NCBI RefSeq assembly: GCF_000003605.2
Contig: NW_003122907.1
Coordinates: forward strand, 483,340-509,256
Direction of reading: 5' to 3'
Origin: Saccoglossus kowalevskii
Lineage: Eukaryota; Hemichordata; Enteropneusta; Harrimaniidae
DNA: 25,917 nt
Within the stretch, counting starts at the first letter, position 1. Every line of letters begins with the position of its first letter. Both the position numbers and the translations under genes were made by a program. The notes under the pieces are model-generated. The model was not told the DNA's origin, made no database searches, and saw only the letters and a program-made list of their open reading frames with translations. Shown here in pieces: positions 10,650 to 21,500 of this stretch.

Positions 10650-11497
10650 TTTAGGGAAAGGTTAGAATATTTCGTGCAAATGTAATACGTATACGACTTT
10701 CAAAAAACACGCCCTTTGTCATTTCTGTCTGAATCCTAAACCTCTTGTAGTCAGACTCCTCTGAAAATAAAGTCCTCTCTTCCCTCTTGCAGGTCACAAC
10801 ATTTTATCGAACTTTATATCCCACAAGAGTCCTACACATGAGTGAAGTGAGCATTCGTATATATGCAGCGTATTGTTTGTCGATTTAATTTTGCTTATAT
10901 ATTAATGAGAATTCAAATTTTACTATCATCAATTTTCCATAGCTCACAGCAAAATCTTTCTCTCCTACCTTATACGTTTTTTGTCTTATTCTGTATACTG
11001 GGATTTTTAATACATTATGAGATAATTGTATTCCATTTAATTTATTAAACTTAGGGCTTTGTGGAAAAAGACTAGTCTTTAAAAAATGGTATAGATATAA
11101 TGAACTTCCGGTTAAATTTAGAGTTTTTAGTTTCAAATTTCAAACAGGTTATGAACATATTTTCTATAGATATGGTCTGTTACTAAATAAGTACTCGAAC
11201 ATCTGAAAATCATCTGTTATTTCAGTCGCGAATTTCACATTTAATTACAATTAATGTATATTGACAATGTAACATTTTCCAATTTTGTTTTGTAAACATT
11301 TCTGCATTTTAATTTGTTAGATTGTGATTACTTGTTGATATTTTTAGTTTAAAATTAAAAACAGATGAACAGTATTTAAAACTGTAAGAAACCTTTTTTT
11401 ACATGAATTTTCTTTTATGTCGAGAACTTAATATATTTATTTAGTCAAATTTGATTTACAGTGTTTATTATTTTTCGAATATATTTATTTATCTAAG
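10646..11497. other. AT-rich sequence with short open frames
   Basis: Short + strand openings occur at 10863-11048 and around 11020-11206. The second reads NELPVKFRVFSF and FQTGYEHIFYRYGLLL. They are not bounded by good splice sites, and I recognise no family. They may be chance or relics. Confidence 0.4.
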
Positions 11498-11701
11498 AAA
11501 TGGATTGAGAATTTAAAAAGTAGACTGAAACCGCTTTCCTTTAGCAGCGTAAATTGTAGGCCCACTAGTAAAGTCATTTCTCCTTTTAGTCCTAGTGCTC
11601 TTTTGCAGAAACTTAGTGGTACTTTTTCAACAGGACATGGTTCAGGGCTTCGTGTGTCTGCACCACGTAGGAAGACAGGTTTGACTGAAAAAGTGATATA
11701 A
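11498..11701 (+). CDS. Possible 3'-terminal exon of an unrecognised gene
   Basis: After a long T-rich tract and acceptor (atttatttatctaag) the frame AAA TGG ATT GAG is open for 67 codons to TAA. The predicted peptide is rich in Ser, Pro, Lys and Arg (LKPLSFSSVNCRPTSKVISP, GSGLRVSAPRRKTGL), unlike translations of the surrounding AT-rich DNA. AATAAA at 11803-11808 lies about 100 bases after the stop, as expected for a last exon. The frame can also be extended upstream through the acceptor to about 11431. I do not recognise the protein, and upstream exons were not found with confidence. Confidence 0.3.
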   Translation, partial: KWIENLKSRLKPLSFSSVNCRPTSKVISPFSPSALLQKLSGTFSTGHGSGLRVSAPRRKTGLTEKVI

Positions 11702-11802
11702 TTATTTTTTTGATGTTAGTATTTTCTTGTAGGGTTTGTTGAGTTAGTTACTTTTCTAGTACGCACATGTGTATTTAATTGTAATCTCACTATTAAAATA
11801 GA

Positions 11803-11808
11803 AATAAA
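11803..11808 (+). promoter_or_regulatory. AATAAA after the candidate terminal exon
   Basis: A canonical poly(A) hexamer 102 bases downstream of the TAA at 11699-11701. On its own it is weak evidence in AT-rich DNA. Confidence 0.3.
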
Positions 11809-12045
11809 AAACATTTTCCTGATGTTTCAAAAACCCTTTCCTCAAGATTATAATCCTTGTTTTGGATATATTTACTTTTAATTTCAACTATTACAATAAT
11901 GTTTGTAATAAATACATTGCAGTGTGTTTGTCTGTGTTATTGGTCAAATAATTCTATCTAGACATTCATTTAATATTTTAATGATGAGTGTTGTTCGTTA
12001 CTCTGTGTCGTGTTCGATATTGGATCCATAGAAAAATACATTGTT

Positions 12046-12116
12046 AACGCGGAATTCGAACACGCGTTGTGTCGCGACTGTAACACACGGGATTAGCGAA
12101 TAAAGTGTTAGCACTA
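12046..12116 (-). repeat. Weak tRNA-like (SINE head?) relic
   Basis: On the - strand an A-box-like TAGTGCTAACAC (12116-12105) is followed by a B-box-like GTTCGAATTCC (12061-12051). The latter lies in the loop of a perfect 6-bp stem, aacgcg/cgcgtt (12046-12051 with 12063-12068). Spacing between the boxes is near that of a tRNA, but no cloverleaf can be completed. A decayed tRNA-derived SINE is possible. Confidence 0.25.
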
Positions 12117-12983
12117 GGAAACAATAAACCTCTTTCCAATACATAAATGAATACAAATAAATACATTACAGTATAAATATTTTAATAAAACCTTGCGTTA
12201 ACATATAATACGCCCACAAAAATAGACTTCATATTAAACATAGACAAATGCATTCATAAACACGATTTGCATATACGTCATTTGTTCAAGTTACAATGGG
12301 TTGATGCCATAGATACATGTAACATATATTTATTGAATTATCATCGCCACGAATACATTTATATGTATGATGCTTTAATTGTTATACATCTTTCAAAAAT
12401 ACGTGATAGATATTTTTTTGTGTTTTTCACCTCTTCCAAATTAGAAAAATTACCCAATATTTACAAATAATATAACAAATTACTGTCAATATAAATAATT
12501 AAAGTCTGTACACATGTTAAAAGATAAAATGAAAGTTGGAAAACCACAAAGTGTTTTTTTAATATTACAACACCCCCAATTAATTTGTATACAAGCGTGA
12601 AGCAGCTTACCCTCAAATTAACTTTATTGAACTCGAATAATCAAGGTATAATCTTAATTGAATGATACTGAGACTTTCTCGATGAGCGCATGTTTTTTCT
12701 GTATGTCTTGCTAATGACTGATTGTTATTCGTATTTTCCATATGCATAGTGAATGTGATTTCAGAATCTGAATCCGGTGTATGAACCTCAATCCAAGACT
12801 CGATTCAAGTTAATGTTTAGGTAATAACGTTAGTGATACCAGATTACATTCGCCATTACGTAAAAATGTACAATTAATTTGTCTGTTAATACGTGCCAGC
12901 CACGAAGAAACGTTCGCTATCTGTATTGTCTCTCTTTGGGATACAGATATATCAAGGGTAACGCGGTAAATACAATTTTTCGC

Positions 12984-13079
12984 TTTATATTTGTGATTGG
13001 TATATTGGGGTGTTTTTATAGTAAAAAGTATTCATGATACAAAAGATATATTCAGCAAACAACCAATCACCAATATAAA
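12984..13079. repeat. 18-bp inverted repeat with 60-base spacer
   Basis: tttatatttgtgattggt (12984-13001) matches the reverse complement of accaatcaccaatataaa (13062-13079) with one mismatch. It may be a short foldback or the remnant of a MITE. Confidence 0.6.
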
Positions 13080-13180
13080 ACACATACACAAAATCCATTT
13101 TCTAATTATCAAATTCTATAAAAACTATCAATTCCTCTAATAACTAATATACCCAATCAAAGACATATAGTAGTAATTAA

Positions 13181-13209
13181 CATAACTATAACATAACATA
13201 ACATAACAA
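13181..13209. repeat. (CATAA)n simple repeat
   Basis: About five imperfect units of a 5-base motif. Confidence 0.85.
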
Positions 13210-14447
13210 TACAGTCACTTCAAATGTGAGAATCATATTAACATATTCATGGGCATATACCGGACACGAATTAAGAATTGTATATCACCGCATAGAACAG
13301 TATACTGCATTATTTGTCTCTGTAAAACTACATATAATTCTTGGTATATACTGTCCAGCAATGGTGATTAAAATATACAAAATTTCGCAGGATCAATCAT
13401 TCTATATCAAGGTGATGAACAATGATGTTTGAACTATGTACATATGCCTCAATGCTAACCGAAACCACACATATCGACACAAATCGCGACGCATTTGAGC
13501 TACACACGAGGCAACCCTGGACCTGTCATGTGGAATGGTATTCAATTATCTGGACCTGACGATTTAGGTTGTTACTCACTTTTTGTTCCACGTGTTATCG
13601 TTTATATAGGTATATTACACAATTGGTCATATGGGTATGACTTTCGAAAGGATAATTTAACTTATGGTGGTATAAGAAATACAAATAAATAAACAGATAA
13701 ATTATCAGTATATTTGTTACACTATCAAAAATCGCCTCTAAAATATTATTACTCGTATAAGTGTATGTTTTACTGTGAGCAACATGTAGGTTAATATAAT
13801 ATAGAGTAATTCGCGTATAATTGCGGAATAAAACACTAATATTGTCAGAATTTGAGAATTCCAAACTGTAATTTTGATTTGACAATTCAAAACATTAAAG
13901 AACAGCTTCAATACTCTGTGATCACAATATTTTGTGATAAAACTATCGTTAAATATTTTATTTTATTTTGGCAGGTTTCTATTTTGGTATTACCCTAATG
14001 CCTAATGGATATTCCTGGGCAGTAGCACAATTTTAATAGATGTTCCCGTACTGGCATTGCGTTCTCCACATTGTCGCATCTTCCATCGGTGTATCTATTT
14101 GATCGGAATAATTTCAGTTTACGTATGCGATCGGATTCATCAGTGTGTACAGTCTTCGGTTAATCTACGTGGGCAGATTCTTTAAAACGCTGTCACTTCG
14201 TCATCTTTATTAACATCTACCGAAAGAAAATGTACGATATTAGTCTTGAAGTTGCAATTGCTTGAAAAAAGCCAAACAGATCGATCACCAATACAAATTG
14301 CCAACATTTACTGCGCACCATACACATACGCAATATAGTATATCAATATTAATATTAAATTCAATAATGGATAACAAAGGTGTGAAAACAAGTGTGTTGT
14401 ATATGTCACGAAATGTCAGTATTCGTGTCAGCTAAAACAATGTAATG

Positions 14448-14495
14448 AAAAACAACAACAAAAACAACAGCAACAACAACAGTAACAACAAAAGC
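14448..14495. repeat. (CAA)n-rich low-complexity tract
   Basis: An imperfect AAC/CAG trinucleotide run of about 48 bases. It is not in an open frame of note. Confidence 0.85.
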
Positions 14496-15207
14496 AGAGG
14501 CAGCTATTTAGAGAAAAAGGAAGAGATATCTAACAATACATGTATACAATATATACGTTGTACTTTGACAAAATGATACGGTTAGTCTTCAAAACACATT
14601 CGCACAAATGATCATATGTATAAACCTCATCAAATTATATTCAGCCACTCGAACAAAGAAATGTTTTTTTAATTAGCTAACTGTATTCGAACATGTTGAC
14701 AGGACACAGGATATAATTTCTTCCTTGTTTGGCATAGTGGTGTCGCTTTTACTGCAATCATTTCTATCGAGTAGATATTCGAAATAATCAGGTTATTCGT
14801 GTTTGTTAATAATTTGGTTGTTACCTTTTTGTTAACTGGTACTTTATGATCTCCGAGTTGAGCTAATGGTTATGTATTTTTGTTATTTTTACTGCCATGA
14901 AAGTGCAACAAAACATACACATGAGTGCATCTTGCTTCATATAAAATCAATTTGTGTATACTAATTTATATAACAGTGCAATCATTTTCATAATAGTTCA
15001 TTTAAAAGAATATTTGCTATAGTGCCACCCTATATGTACGTTATCTGAGGCATCCAATAGGTCTGGTCATTTAAAGGGGTGTGAGGAATACGCTATGCCA
15101 TTCTGGGTGGTAAACAAACGTGCATATGTGTGATCAAGAGTAATTCGTGATTGTACACCTCCTGTTGGTAAACTACTGTATTGAAATGTGATTCCGTTAA
15201 CACCCAA

Positions 15208-15213
15208 TTTATT
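15208..15213 (-). promoter_or_regulatory. Poly(A) signal of the receptor gene
   Basis: AATAAA on the - strand, 45 bases after the receptor's TAG stop (15260-15258). This gives a short 3' UTR and supports 15301-15258 as the last coding exon. Confidence 0.55.
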
Positions 15214-15257
15214 CACTATAGCAAATCAAGCTTTGAAAAGAAGCATACCAACAGCTG

Positions 15258-15301
15258 CTAAGTGTCTTTGTCCGCAAGGAACTCGTCGATATCAATAAAC
15301 T
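15258..15301 (-). CDS. Receptor exon 12: C-terminal tail
   Basis: After a strong pyrimidine tract (gtttttttgtttatttactcag) the 44-nt exon completes a split GAG codon and adds FIDIDEFLADKDT before TAG. The acidic 14-residue end (residues 1675-1688) follows SYVYSNP of the previous exon. It carries no type I PDZ ligand and no Homer site. Phase 1 of donor and acceptor agree. Confidence 0.72.
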
Positions 15302-15477
15302 CTGAGTAAATAAACAAAAAAACGGACACCAAAGATTCAAAAATAAAGTTGAGATATTATTCCGTCCTAGACAAACTTAGAACAAATATTAGTTGTGTAT
15401 GATCTAATAAAATAAATGTGTTTTATAATCACTAAATAATAACGTCAATTCACCAACACAAATTAAGAGTTATTTTC

Positions 15478-15508
<31 letters not shown>

Positions 15509-18500
15509 GCTTCCAATAAGCTGCGATGCTGTGTATACACACAGTACGGGTACATACCTGGATTGCTATAGACGTACGATTTCCCCATATCATTCCCTGT
15601 AGTTCCATCATCTTCATCCTTTGCACGGGGAGTAGTCAATGCATTTATTTTAGGCATAAACATGAGAGCCAGAATAACGAAGGCGTTTGTGGTGATGCCA
15701 ACACACAGGGCGGGGTGTTGGTATTCTTCATCTGCAAGCATATATATGAGGATCCAAGCAAGCATAATGAAAATAGAGACAATACAGCAGGACAGGATGT
15801 ATGCCCCTTCATGTAGAAGTTCAGAATACTTCCTTGCAGGAACTGCGCACCATAATGTGACTAATAGTAGTATAAAAACATAGACTAATGACGTCACCAG
15901 CCATTTATTGTCATAACTACACATCCAGACCAGCTCATATGGCGGTTTCGTGTTCGTTTCCCGTATCTCATGTTCAACAGCGGGTGGATCCAAAATCAAC
16001 CATTCACCAGTAATAACCAGCTGAACTGTCAACAAAGCCAGCATTAGAAACGTCTGGCTCCATGGACTGACAAAGGCAATTTTGGTGTTTATTTCACCTT
16101 TCCCACATACACGTAGTATGCGAATAATCTTGCAAAGAAGAGCACTCCATATTATAGCATGAAAGAAACTAAGTCCAAAGCGCTGTGCCCCACACACGCT
16201 GATGGTAGGGGAAAGCATGAAGGCAAGGTTTAAAATAAATAGTAAAGTAATTCCCAGAAGTAAAAAATAGCTCAAACTGGATGAAGCTCCTTTGACGACA
16301 GGGTGGCGGAATTCAATGAGAAAATAAATAAATATAACAAAACAGAAAAGCATTCCGATTGCACAGACAGCAAGTATAATTACAGCCCATATAGTGTCTC
16401 CATAAAATTCTAACGGCGGACTATCTGGAACGACGAGTGGTGAAACACCTTGCTTATAACATTCAGTGCAGAACTTTGGACATCTTGATCTGATATATGG
16501 TTGCCGGTCCCCAGAAAAATCATAGTACTGCACCAGACTGTCATTTATTACCAACTCATTATCAATCCATTCACCCACCTGGAAGTGATTACATGTAAAT
16601 AAATAAAAAAAAAATTAAAATAAATAAATAAATTAAATTTAAGGTGTATGTATGATATTTTTTCATAAAGTAAACTTAACATTGTACACAACTGTGCATG
16701 TAGTGCACAATCTCAAGATTGTTTTGAACTATAGTCATACAGCAACTTTTATTGAGATTTTGTAACTTGATGTGATTTAGTGATGAAACAATCAAATATA
16801 TGTATTTATTTGAACGGCATTGTTCTATGCCATTTTGACGTTTAAAATGGCAACGTCGCTAGAGCGCAATTTATTCACCAGAAAATAGTAGTTTTAATTT
16901 GGGCAAAACATGTATTGTAAGTTGTGCCTTTCCCTTTGGTTTCATAATATGCGACAAGGCTCCCATTGTATATAATGCTCACTCACCCATCTGTAATTTC
17001 CAGCCATCTCATTCTCATCCACCACGTAGTTCATTATGGTATATCCGCCCTCTCCTGCCTCTCGGGCAAATGAGAAAGGTCGTCCGCCAGCAGCTTCTTC
17101 AATGTTGACTTCCTCTATTGCCACAAACACTTCCAGTGGAGTTGACTCAAAAAAATTTTGGCAAAGTTTCAAATCAGGACATTTATTAACCAGAAGTCTG
17201 TGTAGCCCAGCAGCAGTAGCATAAACTGCATTTATTGCAAATGATGAAAGGGCACTATGAAGCCTTGAATCCTCCACATCAGTAAGACTTTCCTGCCCAT
17301 CACATGTTCCTTTACTGCACTCAAAAATCGACTCCCACAGGTAATTGAACCAAGGATTTCTAGAATTATCCGACGGCGTCAAGCTTCTAAAATATGTTTC
17401 AAATAAAGGGAGTGGAACTTGAAGAGGAATGATTGTAAATGCACCTTTAGTTTCATCCAAGAGGCCTGCAACAACATCACTATATATACCCCAGGCATCT
17501 GGGGCCACCCATGTCAAATGGTATGGCTGATCTGGCATTGGTCTTGCAGACGTTTTTGCTGTCTTCATCAATTCACGCGTGTCATGGTGATTTGTAAACA
17601 AAACAACAACATTTGATCCTTTATCTCCTCCCATTGTTAGAAGATCTGTCATGACTGATAAGTAATTACCAGATGTTGCTGCTACAGGAATTGTCAATTC
17701 TATTGACACACAGATTCCAGCATCATTAGCCTTCTTGATGAATGCTTCCATCCCACTGTTTCCATACACTGTGTCTGATTTGACAGTCGATACATATATC
17801 CAGCCATGCTTCATTAATAGGCTAACCATCACATCAGCTTGTCGATCATCTGAGGGCACAGTGCGTAAAAAGTTTGGATACTTTTCACGATCTTCCAACT
17901 CATAACTGGTGGAACCAAAGCTGACCTGAATGGAAGAGAGAGATGAGTGTGTGTAAAAATCAAATAACTGATAAATACAAATTCATGTGATTATTATTAA
18001 AAAAATTAAATTAAACAAACTCATAACATACTTGTGTTTTCTGCAATGGTCCAGTTATCCGTAACATCTCCATGGAAACGTCACTTATTAATGCTCCAAT
18101 TGTTGCCATAATATCTCCGGGTCTACCAACACCAAAGTTTTGAGCACCACTCAAAGTCAGCATTGCCTCAGTGGACGCACGTAGGGGGCTTGAACATGTG
18201 TCTAGGATGGTTGTACCAAGTTTAATATTTGGCAATATGTCCTCATTATTGTTCACCTGGTCTAAGGCGTATAATATTGCCTCTACATTGACCACCTGGT
18301 CAACAGACACATCTCCACACAGCAGTGGGTTGTCATCGGCATTGCTAATTCCAAACATTACAGGAATGTGAATATCTCCATCTACATGAGAATACATTAT
18401 ACTACTATCCTTGCATTCAGAACATGCACCGATGCACTGTGTTGGCATGGATTGGTCAGGATAAATAATCACTCCTCCTGGTCCATACAGCGTCACTGGT

Positions 18501-21500
18501 TCGGGATAACCAAATGTTAGATTATCCTTGCTCCAACTGCCAACCTAAATTCAAGAATAGAAAGATAACGATGGGTCACATACACAGAGACTTATAACCG
18601 ATATGCTGCATGGAGTGCATTGATTGATCAAAAAGTGCATTTCCAACATTAAGGCGGGTTAATTCAATGGTAAAAACACTTATTAGATAAATGTTAAAGA
18701 TTAATGCCACTTAAACTAGAATCCTTATTTTAGTACAAAATCAGAGAAGAAGTACCTGATTTATTTGTAAAGTGAAAAACTAAATAAGGATGTTTTCGTT
18801 GTTGTGTTGCATCACTTAGTATCAGTATCTGTTTGATATTTCTATATTTTATGGCAAATGAAATTCGACCTTCAACAATACTATTTGTATATACCACATA
18901 TAAATGATATTGTGAATACATATATCCTGATGAGTGAGGTACTTGTACCTTACGAAACAATGCTGTCGAGTTTCAATATTCATATAGTTGTGTATTAATT
19001 CCTCCATTTCCGTATTTATCCGCTCTACATATACTTTGTATTGAGCACTTTTGTTTTGGAATAATCGACTCCCACATCTAGACCAACCAACCAACCAAAT
19101 ACCAATAATAATTTAACTACAACACACTTTTTCCAAATAAAAAAACATTGTACACATAAGATACTTACCAGTACATTATTGAGAACATCAGTATCACCAA
19201 TTAGTTGTGAATTATAAATATTATAAAGTGGAACTCCATCACCATTGTCATCAAATTCAAAGGTTTTCATGGAAGCTGCACTTTCAAAAGTAACACTTCT
19301 TATTTTTTCAAGAAGCTCATCGGGAGTGGACATCACCAGGGCATTGCACATTTCAGTCTTAGGTGGACATTTCTCGCCATAAAGTTCATCGATGCCTCTG
19401 GCTATTGCAGTCACAGAGTCCATTATGTCCGCAATATTATCAGCATCACCATCCGAGGCCAATAATTCTTGGTTAACTGAAATGAAAGGTACACACGTCA
19501 GAATATGGAAATAATATTCCCAGCTACCATCTTTGAACAAAAGTCCAAGTATATAAGGACACAAACAAAGGACTGACTTCAATTCACAAGAACAAACCAA
19601 AACAATAGACATGTCAAATTAGTTGGAGAAAGATATGTGGATGCATGAAGGTGTTTCAGGAAGAGTGAGCAGATCCTGCTTCACATGTAACGCCTACCAT
19701 ATACTATTTAAATAATTCATATTTAAATTTCATATGAAACCTGAGGTCTACATCGGACAAGTGACATTCATGCCATCTGAGATCATGTTTGTAACAGTGT
19801 TATTTTAATCAACCAAATAAAGCAAATCAATCTAGACATCAAAATTCGGTGGTCTGGGATTCCAGAAAATCTGCTCTCCAATTTTAGAGTACGACTTTTT
19901 TTAAGAAGATGGTAAATTATAAGAAGAGCCTCATCCACTCAATTAGCTTACATATATCCAAGCTTGCGATAATTGTGATCATAGTTGATTTTAAAACTAG
20001 AGATTTCTACTTGCCTTCACAGGCTGTCGTCTCTGTAGAATATTCTCCTGGTAGATAGCATTGAAAGCGCTTCATCCAGTACTCTCGGAACCATGGGTTG
20101 CGTCTGTTTGAATCAGGTTTAAGACTCTTAAAATAGTTTTGAAAGTCTGGTATAAGTGGGTCATATGGGACAACCATTAATGTACCTGTAAGACCAAAGG
20201 TGACAGCTATATGCTAGTGTACTGTTATAGGTAATGTAAAGATATGTTATGATGGAGGAAGAACCATGCTGGATACTATAACTATGATGTTGCAATACTG
20301 CACCAGGTTATCCTCCTGAAAAAAACCTCTATCCATGAGTCCTGATAGCATAGTATGGTTTAGCATTATTATACTTGTTTGGATATTCTCGATAAACCTG
20401 ATCCCCAATAGTCAATTTATGTTGTGTTGACTTACAGACATGTTATTATTATTCGAATAGCGTGGTTCAAGCTAAGCCCACCTTGGACCAGAAAGTAATT
20501 TGAAATGTTCTAAATACTATTCTCAAAACTCTAGAGGTGCTACAGACATTTCTACTAGTGTGGACCATCATTGTAATAATTTTAATTATATGCATATGGT
20601 ATATACATCGCTGATGTTTGTAACACATATAATTGCATTAAGTAACACCTATACATAAATTATCACTTCGTATGATCTACATCTCATTTTAGAATCATTA
20701 GAACTTTGTACAGTTCAGAAATCTAATTCAACAGAATCGTGAAATCGAATTTCTAAGAACCTCCTAAGATAAAGTAGCCTTTGAGTGGTTACGCCATGTT
20801 TTTTTCGTTATAGTGGAAGGTGTTCAGTGTAAGTAACTTTAAATGAGTGGACAAGTTACCAACAATATAAAGATTGTGACACTCAATGAAAGAGTGATAT
20901 TGTAAATATGTGTAATAACGTGCAGTTAATCATACTCCTGAGTAAAGCTAATCTCACCAGCAGCCACATCCGGAAACCCCATAAAAGCTTCGTGGAAATC
21001 TTGGGGAACAACAAGTGTGAAGTTCTTCTCGAGTTTGTTATCAGATAGTTTTCCCACCAATTGTCGACTGTCAGTGTTTGATGTGACGGCCAACAAACCC
21101 TTGGCATCAGTTCTTGACCTTATTGCATTGATTATGACATTCATCTCGTTGTCGCTATGTCCGTCTTTGATCACCAAAGAATTGGCGATACATATACCAA
21201 CCTAGATGGGATCGAAGCAAGAGTATGTCACAAAAATCCCTCCTTGGAAATTTTTAGAGGAATGTACGGATGGTATCATTTCTGGGGAAAAACGATGTTC
21301 ACGGTACATTGTGTAGTTGTCTTAACAACTCCTCTTTACAGATTAAATATATCATCTTTAGTTATTTTTAGATGCCGCAGGGATAATTTTTTCGTGCAGA
21401 TTTGGCTATTGCAACAGAAGGACTGTGTAGTGTTAGTAGGTAATTCGAGTATTTTATAACATTAGAAAGTGTTATGTATTCCAGACATTTCTACGAGGTC

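Larger units (their letters stand above)
12117..15207. other. Intergenic between the two convergent genes
   Basis: No gene is recognised. It contains an inverted repeat (12984-13079) and two simple repeats, listed separately. Short open frames at 12267-12470, 13226-13432 and 13495-13692 (+) and 13595-13885 (-) lack recognisable content. Confidence 0.55.

Noticed and set aside
18730-19094. Minus-strand open frames between receptor exons 8 and 9
   Set aside because: They lie in an intron, show no flytrap similarity, and skipping them keeps the frame and the VLNNVL-VGSW join.
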